The notes beneath the pieces are model-generated. The model made no database searches, was not told where the DNA came from, and saw only the letters and a program-made list of their open reading frames with translations. Positions 1-7,368 of a stretch of 64,000 nt of DNA are shown here, in pieces. Numbering within the stretch: position 1 is the stretch's first letter; each line of letters opens with the position of its first letter. Made by a program: the position numbers and the translations under genes. Origin of the DNA: Ureibacillus xyleni (lineage in GTDB: Bacteria; Bacillota; Bacilli; Bacillales_A; Planococcaceae); NCBI RefSeq assembly GCF_900217795.1, contig NZ_OBMQ01000013.1, positions 1 to 64,000 on the forward strand, given 5' to 3'.

Positions 1-1062
1 CATATGTGGGTACTACAAGGGAAAGATGAGGATGGATATATTGAGTTTCATAGTGATGAAGTATTAAAGCTACGTCACGATAGTCCTGATAGCAAACCAC
101 TTATCATTCGTGAACGTGATCGCTTTAAAATTATGAAACGAGTTGCTGCACTTTCATCTATTTGGATATCAATGCGTGAAAACAGTGTAAAGGTCGTCAA
201 CAAAGAAAAAATATCTGACGAAGACGAATATGATTTCACGACTTTTCATCGGATGTTCGATATTAATAGTGTCAAAGTAGCTTATGACAAAAAAACTGGC
301 GAACCAAAAGGGATTTATGCTCTTAAGATAAAGCCAGCTCCTGTTCTACGTCGTTATTTTGATAGCTCCTTACAAACTTTTGTATCGCTTGATTTGAAGG
401 TTATTAAATACAGCTATCACACGCAAAGAGAGTTAAAAAGGCTAGGACGATATTTAAGCTATCAATGGAAAGTACGTACACTTAGCCGCAACCTAAAACA
501 ACCATTTAAAGTAAGAACAATTATTGAAACACTCGACTTTCCTCCTAGCTACAATGGGGTTGTTATACGTGAAAAACTAGAACAGGTATTAGATGAGTTA
601 CAAAAGGACGGGATTGTTGCTGAATGGTATTATACGGAACCTATTGACGAATCCAAGGTTGGTAAACGCGACTGGGTGAAGAAATACTGGGGTGAATTAA
701 ATCTAATTATTTTACCGCCACAAGAAACAATTGAGGAAAATAAAAAGAAGATTGGTCAAATGGCATTACTTGCTCAAAAGCAGGAAGCACAACAACGTTT
801 TTTAGAGAATAATCATTCTGATGTATCAGATGAAGCTTCTGGAACTTCTAAGTCACAAGTTAAACCAAAAACAAAACAATCCTTATCACCAGAAACCTTA
901 GCTGAAATTATTGATCGTGAAAAATTAAGTATTCGAGGTGCAGCAGCAGAAATTGGGGTATCCCATAGTACCCTATTACGCTATTTAAAAAATGAAATGA
1001 AACGCTATAATAAAGCAAGCATGGCTAAAATGACAGCTTGGTACGAATCTTATACTGCGTAA
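1..1062 (+). CDS. Probable plasmid replication initiator, 5'-truncated by the window edge
   Basis: The frame is open to base 1, so the first ATG (base 4) may be internal and no ribosome binding site can be judged. At least 352 residues are visible. The protein is basic and mixed alpha/beta. It has a predicted winged-helix middle part, a charged linker (about residues 240-300) and a C-terminal helix-turn-helix around IRGAAAEIGVSHSTLLRYL (about residues 312-330). This layout fits Rep proteins of large Firmicutes plasmids, and its place beside partition and transfer genes agrees. The family was not confirmed by a search. Another DNA-binding plasmid protein is possible. A strong terminator follows at once. 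Confidence 0.5.
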   Translation, partial: HMWVLQGKDEDGYIEFHSDEVLKLRHDSPDSKPLIIRERDRFKIMKRVAALSSIWISMRENSVKVVNKEKISDEDEYDFTTFHRMFDINSVKVAYDKKTGEPKGIYALKIKPAPVLRRYFDSSLQTFVSLDLKVIKYSYHTQRELKRLGRYLSYQWKVRTLSRNLKQPFKVRTIIETLDFPPSYNGVVIREKLEQVLDELQKDGIVAEWYYTEPIDESKVGKRDWVKKYWGELNLIILPPQETIEENKKKIGQMALLAQKQEAQQRFLENNHSDVSDEASGTSKSQVKPKTKQSLSPETLAEIIDREKLSIRGAAAEIGVSHSTLLRYLKNEMKRYNKASMAKMTAWYESYTA

Positions 1063-1066
1063 AATC

Positions 1067-1113
1067 AAAAAAGACAAGGAAAGAATTATGCTATTCATTC
1101 CTTGTCTTTTTTC
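1067..1113 (+). terminator. Rho-independent terminator after the Rep-like gene
   Basis: The arms AAAAAGACAAGGAA and TTCCTTGTCTTTTT form a stem of about 14 bp. It ends in a T run and begins 5 bases after the stop codon. Confidence 0.85.
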
Positions 1114-1194
1114 TATATATCTATTTTTAGAATAATATAAATTTCCCTTTTTCTTAATTTATATCTTTATTTTTATTTTGACAGATATTAAACT

Positions 1195-1508
1195 GGACTA
1201 GTATTACCAAAGACTGTACTTTCTGTACATCCACAAGACCTCCCAGGGTAAGACAACTGTCATTCCTCTTTTACTCGCCTAATTACCTACAAAGCTACGC
1301 ACATCTTTTGGACTTTGACTTGTTGTGGAGCCTTATCCCTTTGTAGAGCCTTGGTATCAGATTTCTGTTCGTCGAGCCGAGATTTTATTCCACGCTTCCT
1401 CCGGCCCTTCCCTTACGATAAGTACATTACGCTTCCTTAGTTATTGGCCAATGTGTACCCCCACAGTGGACTTTCACCATCTAGATAGTTACCATGCCTG
1501 GTACACAC
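1195..1508 (-). ncRNA. Group II intron remnant (5' ribozyme domain, reverse transcriptase lost)
   Basis: Read on the minus strand, the segment begins with GTGTG, matching the GUGYG 5' end of group II introns. It continues with a GCATGG element, then GGTGAAAGTCC, and near its end GGGAGGTCTTGTG. These elements occur in the same order in the domain I-III region upstream of bacterial intron-encoded reverse transcriptases. After about 1195 the similarity stops. No reverse transcriptase, domain V or domain VI follows, so the intron is a truncated relic. The antisense ORF across it (1325-1654, plus) is not considered a gene. Confidence 0.65.
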
Positions 1509-1697
1509 AAAAAAGCATCAAAGAAATGGATCTTTTTACCACAAACCCATTTGATTTTTTAAATTTGGAAGGATTTTTTTATTTTTGCAAAAATAACAAA
1601 TTAAGAGTTGGTTTATGTATAATTTTTATTATAGGAGGTGAATATATTGTGTAGAGTATAAAATGTTTGAAAATTTATATTCTGGGCAATATAATTA
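1509..1697. other. Intergenic segment between intron remnant and toxin gene
   Basis: AT-rich stretch that should carry the promoter of the downstream toxin-antitoxin pair. No clear -35/-10 pair or gene was recognised. Confidence 0.4.
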
Positions 1698-2168
1698 ATG
1701 ACAACCATAATTTATTTAGAAGATAACGGAGAACGTCAGGTTTTAAAACAAATAGCAGATATCGCACGTTTGGGAATAAGCGGTGATCAAGATGCTAAAG
1801 AGTTAGCTAAGTACATACGCCAAGGGCTTCAACTATTAGGTAAGTTCGGAGTACCTTCTGATAAACGGCTTATGATGGTAAGTGAAGAGGTAGACGGGGA
1901 TAAAAGAACATTTCATCTTTTAAAAGAGCTTAAACATATTCCATATCCTTTATTTGAGTTCCGCATTAACAGAACTACGCCAGGAGCTTTTAGAGCGATA
2001 TTTTTTGAATATAAATATGAAGAGGAGCAACTTCTTATTTTCGCTAAATCTGTATTGAAACAGGGAGATCCTAACCCTCCTGAACTCCAACAAGCAATTA
2101 AAGAGAGTTTAGCCTTATACGAAAGATTCCATGAAAATCCCGAATTATATTTAGGAGAGGATGATTAA
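1698..2168 (+). CDS. HigB/RelE-type toxin (phage Gp49-like family)
   Basis: A 156-residue protein with the layout of the HigB/Gp49 branch of RelE-like mRNA interferases. It has the central GKFGVPSDKRLMMV region, then a basic FEFRINRTTPGAFRAIFFEY strand segment, then a helical LLIFAKSVLKQGDPNP tail. Toxins of this family cleave mRNA at the ribosome. The gene overlaps or abuts a helix-turn-helix partner just downstream, the usual toxin-first higBA order. The start has only a weak ribosome binding site (GGGC). Toxicity is inferred from family and context. Confidence 0.75.
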   Translation: MTTIIYLEDNGERQVLKQIADIARLGISGDQDAKELAKYIRQGLQLLGKFGVPSDKRLMMVSEEVDGDKRTFHLLKELKHIPYPLFEFRINRTTPGAFRAIFFEYKYEEEQLLIFAKSVLKQGDPNPPELQQAIKESLALYERFHENPELYLGEDD

Positions 2169-2169
2169 T

Positions 2170-2514
2170 ATGAAAAAATTCAATAAACAACACGAAGAGT
2201 TGATGGCGTTGTTAGACGAGGTTCCTGGTGTGAAGGAACATATGGCGAGCTTTGAAGTTAATATGGGGGAAGCAATACTTAAAAGGAGATTAGAGGCAGG
2301 TCTAACTCAAGCACAAGTTGTAGCGATTGTTAATTCAGAAGGAGAAAAGATAACACAAGCTACAATATCTAAAGTAGAATGTGGAGACAAAACTATTGGC
2401 TCAGACACATATAATAAAATTTTTAATGCTCTTGGCGGTATTAAGGATATTAATATAGAATTTGGTGAATTACCCAAGAGTAGCAAAAAAATTATTGAAT
2501 ATGAATACGCCTGA
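2170..2514 (+). CDS. HigA-like XRE antitoxin
   Basis: A 114-residue protein with a helix-turn-helix of the XRE/Cro type at about residues 30-90 (LTQAQVVAIVNSEGEKITQATISKVE, split by a loop). It should neutralise the upstream HigB-like toxin and repress the operon. The upstream ATG at 2161 sits directly on the Shine-Dalgarno GGAGAGG. The ATG at 2170 has proper spacing and is preferred. The N-terminal helical part before the helix-turn-helix is typical of antitoxins of this group. Confidence 0.75.
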   Translation: MKKFNKQHEELMALLDEVPGVKEHMASFEVNMGEAILKRRLEAGLTQAQVVAIVNSEGEKITQATISKVECGDKTIGSDTYNKIFNALGGIKDINIEFGELPKSSKKIIEYEYA

Positions 2515-2549
2515 TTAAAGATCGAAGAGACCAGGGCCGATTAAAATGT

Positions 2550-2603
2550 ACCCTATAGAGTAGACACTTTGTAAAAAGGACTACTCTGTAGGGTGTTTTT
2601 TTG
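2550..2603 (+). terminator. Terminator of the toxin-antitoxin operon
   Basis: The arms ACCCTATAGAGTAG and CTACTCTGTAGGGT form a long stem followed by GTTTTTTT. Confidence 0.85.
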
Positions 2604-2643
2604 TATACTTAAATTAATAGAAAAATGGGATTGGGGAATTAAA

Positions 2644-2825
2644 ATGACTAAAAAGTATTTTACAGAAAAAGAAATGAATAATCTCATGGTTAATCCTAAT
2701 GTAAAGTCTGAAGTAAAAAAGTAATTACCTATACAGACGAAATTAAGAGATTATTTATTTCAGAGAGTGAAAATGGAAAACTCCCTAGTCATATTTTTGA
2801 GGAAAATGGTTTTGATATCGTGTAA
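2644..2825 (+). pseudogene. Remnant of IS3-type transposase orfA (HTH protein), frameshifted and truncated
   Basis: The first frame starts MTKKYFTEKEMNNL and stops after 25 codons. A shifted frame continues VITYTDEIKRLFISE...NGKLPSHIFEENGFDIV before another stop. Together they resemble the N-terminal helix-turn-helix ORF of IS3/IS150-type elements (YTDEFKR and F-EE-GFDI motifs). At least one frameshift is present and the rest of the element, including orfB, is absent. A decayed insertion sequence scar is the best reading. Confidence 0.6.
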
Positions 2826-2899
2826 TAGGTAAATACAGAATACGCTAGTTTTTCTTAAAAAATAATTCCATTTTTAGAAATTTAGAATATAATACTTTT

Positions 2900-3409
2900 C
2901 TAAACTTCCCCTTCCTTCTCATATTCAAATCCTAACGAAAAAAGGACGTTTCGTTCATCTAACTCCATTTCTGCTCTTTCCTTTGGTGTTATTCGCCATT
3001 TAGCACTATGCTTTTGATTACCTCGTACCTTTTTGTAATTTGACTTTGCTCGGAAGTATGCAAATATCCCATAGAATACAATCATTGCAAGCAGAACAAC
3101 AGTTAAAAGCACCATATCTTGTACAGGAACAAATTCGGATTGCCATGTTGACTTCATTAACCCTGAGAAAAATAAAATAAAGTGAGTCCCTACAACGAAT
3201 AGCATGACCATTTCTTTTTTCTGATTGTTTTCATCTATTCGTGTATGTATCACAAATAAACTCGCTGCTAGTAAAATCATTAGGAATGACACAAAAGCCG
3301 GTGGAACAAACCATCCGATGACACTACTAATTAAAAAGCCATATCCAGTCGCAAAACAAACATCATACAAAACTTGCCGTATTAACTGATTCTTCGTTAG
3401 TTCATTCAT
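2900..3409 (-). CDS. Hypothetical membrane protein, four predicted TM segments
   Basis: A 169-residue protein with hydrophobic stretches at about residues 20-33, 38-55, 68-85 and 100-117, and a charged cytoplasmic-type tail from 118 on (KSNYKKVRGNQKHSAKWRITPKERAEMELDERN). The start overlaps the end of the preceding replication-relaxation gene by 8 bases, so the two are co-transcribed. The family is not recognised. The context suggests a role at the end of the transfer operon, but this is inference only. Confidence 0.6.
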   Translation of the reverse strand: MNELTKNQLIRQVLYDVCFATGYGFLISSVIGWFVPPAFVSFLMILLAASLFVIHTRIDENNQKKEMVMLFVVGTHFILFFSGLMKSTWQSEFVPVQDMVLLTVVLLAMIVFYGIFAYFRAKSNYKKVRGNQKHSAKWRITPKERAEMELDERNVLFSLGFEYEKEGEV

Positions 3410-4541
3410 GAAGACTCTCCTTTACTAAAGCTCTTTTATTGTGTGCCTGTTGCATGACATCTAAAATCGAACTTGGACTGATTCGAATATGGGTAATAAA
3501 GTTCTTTTTAATCGTTAGAAATTGCTCTTGCAACTTCATAGAGGTACCAACTAACATGTTCACGCCATAGCGACGTGTATCGGCTTCACTATACGTTTGA
3601 ATAGCACGTATTTTTTTCAGATCTAAATCAATTAAATTTACATAGAAATAGTGTTGCCCATCGTATTCAACAATTGTTTTAAATAGAGGATGCTCTGGTA
3701 CGGTTGCTCGTGTCGTATCCGTCAATCCGTCCGCTAATCGCTCCCCGTCTTTCCGAACACTCCACTCACTTTGGATGATTTTAAATCCTTTTTCCTTCGC
3801 TAAGTGTTCTAATAAGGCTTGCTCCCATGCAGAAAACGAATCAAAGGTTTTCACAAGCTCTTGCCCTAATTTAAACGGCAACACTTTTAACGCATAACCT
3901 GTATAAAGGAAATCACGAGTGGTTGTTTTCGTCATGGCTATTTCCATAAAACTTTCTAACCCTTTTTTCCCCTTCCCGAATACAACATAATTTTTTATGG
4001 TGCCTGCACGTTCCATTATTTCACTTTGAATTTTGCCAATGGTTTGTGTGACAGGTGCTTCACTTAGTACATACATGCCGTAACTTTCCTTATTTCCATC
4101 TGTTAAAGCTCCTTGAATTTGTGTACGACTTCCTAAATTAAAAACTTTCTTTGTTGCTCGACTATCAAGAACCTGCCATGAATCATTGGCACTCATTAAA
4201 ATATCATTTGCACTAAGCACATAATAGCGAAGTTGTTCACTTAAATAATTATCAGCAAAACTTTCATCTACAAAGTGACCGTTATGATGAAGTGCACCGA
4301 TTCCACGCATTGTAATCGCATGGAAAGAATGTCCTTTCTTCTTACCTCTTGAACCTGTTTGAGTAGCAGAACGAATTAATGAAGCCTTTCTTAACTGGGT
4401 TAATACTTTGTTCAAATATGCTACAGAATTTGAGCTGTGACGGTGCATCAATTGCTCAGTTGTCAGTACACGAAATTTACAAAGGTCTAGCATTATACTA
4501 ATTTTTTTATCTGATAACTGTTTAAAAATCGTTTGTTGCAA
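3402..4541 (-). CDS. Replication-relaxation family protein
   Basis: A 379-residue protein. The first 80 residues form a winged-helix of the replic_Relax type (LDLCKFRVLTTEQLMHRH, then VLTQLRKASLIRSAT). A larger C-terminal domain includes an EYDGQHYFYVNLIDLD strand. Family members accompany TcpA-type coupling proteins and relaxases on Firmicutes conjugative plasmids and are proposed to act in plasmid replication or relaxosome function. The nuclease chemistry of a classical relaxase is not visible. The protein could serve as accessory or unusual relaxase, but that is inference. Confidence 0.7.
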   Translation of the reverse strand: MQQTIFKQLSDKKISIMLDLCKFRVLTTEQLMHRHSSNSVAYLNKVLTQLRKASLIRSATQTGSRGKKKGHSFHAITMRGIGALHHNGHFVDESFADNYLSEQLRYYVLSANDILMSANDSWQVLDSRATKKVFNLGSRTQIQGALTDGNKESYGMYVLSEAPVTQTIGKIQSEIMERAGTIKNYVVFGKGKKGLESFMEIAMTKTTTRDFLYTGYALKVLPFKLGQELVKTFDSFSAWEQALLEHLAKEKGFKIIQSEWSVRKDGERLADGLTDTTRATVPEHPLFKTIVEYDGQHYFYVNLIDLDLKKIRAIQTYSEADTRRYGVNMLVGTSMKLQEQFLTIKKNFITHIRISPSSILDVMQQAHNKRALVKESLHE

Positions 4542-4751
4542 TAAGGAACTCCCCTTTCCAATCTGGTTTGTTTCTCTCTCGGCTCTGTCTGATTATCCCT
4601 ATCCTCGTTCTAAACTCCGCTTAGCAAAGTAAATGATTAAAGTATCAATAAAGCTTGATATATCGGTATTTCTCCGTCATTTTATAAGGTTGAAAAAATA
4701 GGTTAAAATTGCTTTTGTAATTTAGGTAGGATTTTAACCCTGTATCTTAAC

Positions 4752-5306
4752 CTAAAAAAACTTACTTTCTTCAAGTAGTTGAAAGCGTTCTTCCTCTAAA
4801 ATTCGTGGATTAATCAACTTGTATGAGGAAAGGGCTGGCACATCTAATGGCACGAAGCCATGTGCTAAAAAGTCAATAAAATAAGCCTCTGGAACAACAT
4901 AGCAAGTAATGCGATCCAACTCGCTTTTCTGACCAATACACATCAAAGAAAGCTCTTTATAACTATCATCTATAATAATTTGAAGGGATTTAATGCCATC
5001 TACTACATATTTGTAATCGTAATTATCTAAATCTGATGCTTGAAACGATGAAAAACCGTGTACAATAATGCAAATTGCTTTCTCAAAACGATAGTAATCT
5101 TGTGAAGTATCTAGCTGTTTATGTGTTTCATTGATGAACCATTCACGGTAATTTGAAATTTTTGGTGACTTTGCGGTGCGAAGTTGCCCATCACGAAGCG
5201 ATTTTGCCCGTATTTTTAAATATTTGTTCTCAAATCCTTCATAATGAAACTGATAAAATGGTACACTTTCATGATTTTTCGATGAATATGTACATAAGGC
5301 AGTCAT
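4752..5306 (-). CDS. RusA-like resolvase candidate
   Basis: A 184-residue protein when started at the ATG at 5306, which follows GGGGGAAACGAA. The longer start at 5354 lacks a ribosome binding site. The central segment reads DLDNYDYKYVVDGIKSLQ, then IIDDSYKELSLM. It mimics the D-x-DN plus DD signature of RusA Holliday-junction endonucleases (acidic metal ligands). RusA-type enzymes resolve recombination or replication intermediates and are common on phages and plasmids. The resemblance rests on motif spacing alone. The C-terminal 50 residues are not recognisable. Confidence 0.5.
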   Translation of the reverse strand: MTALCTYSSKNHESVPFYQFHYEGFENKYLKIRAKSLRDGQLRTAKSPKISNYREWFINETHKQLDTSQDYYRFEKAICIIVHGFSSFQASDLDNYDYKYVVDGIKSLQIIIDDSYKELSLMCIGQKSELDRITCYVVPEAYFIDFLAHGFVPLDVPALSSYKLINPRILEEERFQLLEESKFF

Positions 5307-5391
5307 TTCGTTTCCCCCTATCACTTTTATAAAATGTAAACATGGCTTAACCATTGATATATACTGCTTTTCTAGGTCCTATTTTTTTAAG

Positions 5392-5454
5392 AATGTTTAC
5401 AAAATCCAGCTGTATACATTTCATACAGCTTTCCATTAAAATTTTGTAAACATT
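5392..5454. repeat. Nested inverted repeat between wall hydrolase and RusA-like gene
   Basis: The outer arms AATGTTTACAAAAT and ATTTTGTAAACATT are 14 bp and perfect. An inner hairpin pairs AGCTGTAT with ATACAGCT. On the minus strand it could attenuate transcription from the transfer operon into 5306-2900, or serve as an operator. It contains the GTAAACATTTCTC word also found upstream of the operon at 18251. Confidence 0.6.
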
Positions 5455-5504
5455 TCTCCTTAAAAAGTCCGTCTAAACATTGATGTACCAACTGTTTACA
5501 CTTT

Positions 5505-6596
5505 TTAATTAATTAAATCTTGTATGTATTTCATTGGGTCTAGTGCAACACCATTTACACGTGTTTCTAAATGTAAATGTGGACCTGTTGAACCTCCTGT
5601 ATTTCCAACGTAGCCAATCACTTGACCAAGCTTTACCTGAGTACCGACTTTAATTCCTTGCTTATTCATATGAGCATAAATCGTTTCTAAGCCATTTCCA
5701 TGATTGATACGGACATACCAACCCCAACCACCTTCCGAGCCATCTTTATTTAAGATGAGATTATATTCTGATCTCGTTACAACCCCATCTGCTAAAGCTA
5801 CAATCGGTTGACCAGAAATATTTGCAGCAGCTATATCTATCCCTGCATGTAATCTGCCCCACCGTTGTCCATAAGAAGAAGTTATATTTTTCGTAAATGG
5901 AACTGGCCAAGCTTTTCCGTTAAGTACAGTAGTGGCTACATTCCCATCTACCGACGACCAACCATCTGTATAGGTTAAAAAGCGTTCATAGACTTCCGTT
6001 ACATAAATATCTGAATGGTTATAAGCAAATAAAGCCGCTTGAATCTTATCTACCTCTGTTGTGCCTTTATAATTAGCTGACAGGTAATTGGCTGCTGAAT
6101 GAATCGCATCTTCGTCATTCCAAGGGTCGGCTACACCATCACTATTAGCATCAACACCGTATCCGCCATACTTCATAATTTCAGAAGGTGACTTCAAAAT
6201 GTTTTTGGGTATTTCCCCATTCCCAAGTCCACTACAGGTAGGATAGGACCAACCTAGAAAAGTACAATCCATAAATTGAAGTGAACCAATTGCGCCAGCT
6301 GAGGAAACTGCTACATTTTGAGAAAAATTCGTTTCTTGCCGATGCACTGCTGCAAGAATAAGCCAATTAATACCGTACTTTTCACCTGCCTCTTGATAAT
6401 AAGGAATAAAATCAGCAGGGATTTCATTTTCAGCTAGTAATGACATATTGGTTGAAAAAGAACTATTTTCAAATTCGTTTTCTTCATTTCCTCCAGCAAT
6501 AATGGCAATCGTCAGAATCGTCATCAGAATAGCGATGATGAGAAGTGAAGGAACAATTGCAATCGATAATGAACCAAACACAATAACTTTTTTCAT
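5505..6596 (-). CDS. Bifunctional conjugation wall hydrolase: SLT transglycosylase plus M23 endopeptidase
   Basis: A 363-residue protein. It has an N-terminal membrane anchor (residues 1-35). A lytic transglycosylase domain follows (about 60-210), with the likely catalytic Glu in AAVHRQETNF (E88). A C-terminal M23 metallopeptidase domain (about 230-355) has the zinc-site motifs HAGID and HLHLE. Such VirB1-like enzymes open peptidoglycan for the type IV secretion channel, as Orf14 of Tn916 and TcpG of pCW3 do, although those use NlpC/P60 peptidases. Here the second domain is M23 instead. It sits immediately after the 225-aa membrane protein with 1 base between them. Confidence 0.85.
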   Translation of the reverse strand: MKKVIVFGSLSIAIVPSLLIIAILMTILTIAIIAGGNEENEFENSSFSTNMSLLAENEIPADFIPYYQEAGEKYGINWLILAAVHRQETNFSQNVAVSSAGAIGSLQFMDCTFLGWSYPTCSGLGNGEIPKNILKSPSEIMKYGGYGVDANSDGVADPWNDEDAIHSAANYLSANYKGTTEVDKIQAALFAYNHSDIYVTEVYERFLTYTDGWSSVDGNVATTVLNGKAWPVPFTKNITSSYGQRWGRLHAGIDIAAANISGQPIVALADGVVTRSEYNLILNKDGSEGGWGWYVRINHGNGLETIYAHMNKQGIKVGTQVKLGQVIGYVGNTGGSTGPHLHLETRVNGVALDPMKYIQDLIN

Positions 6597-6597
6597 G

Positions 6598-7275
6598 TTA
6601 CTTTACCTTTGCTTGCTGTAAATCAACTACTTTAAATTCATTTACAGCCCTTTGTACTTTCATGTAATACACGTATTTTTGCTCTTCAAAAAAAGAACCA
6701 TCATTGCCATATACCTCTCCTGTAATATGAGCTTCAAATACTATGTAATCTTTCACTTGATCATAAGTTTCTTTGACTTCAAGTTTTTTTAAATGCGCTT
6801 TAAATGCACTATTCGTGGCACGACCCGTTCTTCCAAGTAAATAACGATACAATTCAGGAGACGTAACTGATTCAACTCTTTTGACATGAGCTGTCATGTC
6901 ATCTCCATTAAAAGCGTAATACTCACTTGCAAAAGTTTGTGCCACTTGTTCCGCCTGTGCGACCTCTTCTTCTGAGTAAAAGTCAGTAGCTGAATACGTG
7001 CGTTCATTTTCAGGGGCTTCTTCTAAGTGTCGGATATTCTGCTCAACTTCACTGTCTGATAAAGAATCATACGTGTGCATATGCTCTTGCTCTTCACTTT
7101 TTTTAGCCCCTTTAGAAAGTGCTTCTTCTTTAGAAAAAGTAAAGCTACTTTCTTGCTTAACCGCTTCTTGTGAATCTTGCTCTTTTTCAATATTTTTTCC
7201 TGTATAGTACATAGCAACAAAAAGCATGACAGCGAGAGCTATCATGCCATTTGTTACGATTTTTCTTTTGTTCAT
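6598..7275 (-). CDS. Membrane-anchored NTF2-like transfer protein
   Basis: A 225-residue protein. One N-terminal TM segment (residues 8-25) precedes a low-complexity acidic/Lys linker (28-100). A C-terminal alpha/beta domain (about 105-222) has the length and hydrophobic pattern of NTF2/VirB8-like domains. The position between the VirB6-type protein and the wall hydrolase suggests a scaffold part of the conjugation channel. No family name could be assigned from the sequence. Confidence 0.6.
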   Translation of the reverse strand: MNKRKIVTNGMIALAVMLFVAMYYTGKNIEKEQDSQEAVKQESSFTFSKEEALSKGAKKSEEQEHMHTYDSLSDSEVEQNIRHLEEAPENERTYSATDFYSEEEVAQAEQVAQTFASEYYAFNGDDMTAHVKRVESVTSPELYRYLLGRTGRATNSAFKAHLKKLEVKETYDQVKDYIVFEAHITGEVYGNDGSFFEEQKYVYYMKVQRAVNEFKVVDLQQAKVK

Positions 7276-7368
7276 ATCATTTCTCCTACTATCTAAAATG
7301 AATGGTAAGCTAAATCGCTAATTATCTAATTCTAACTGTAAGATAAAAGTTGATGGCACTGCCTACTG

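Noticed and set aside
1325-1654. Plus-strand frame of 109 codons
   Set aside because: It lies antisense over the group II intron remnant, has no ribosome binding site, and its composition follows the ribozyme.
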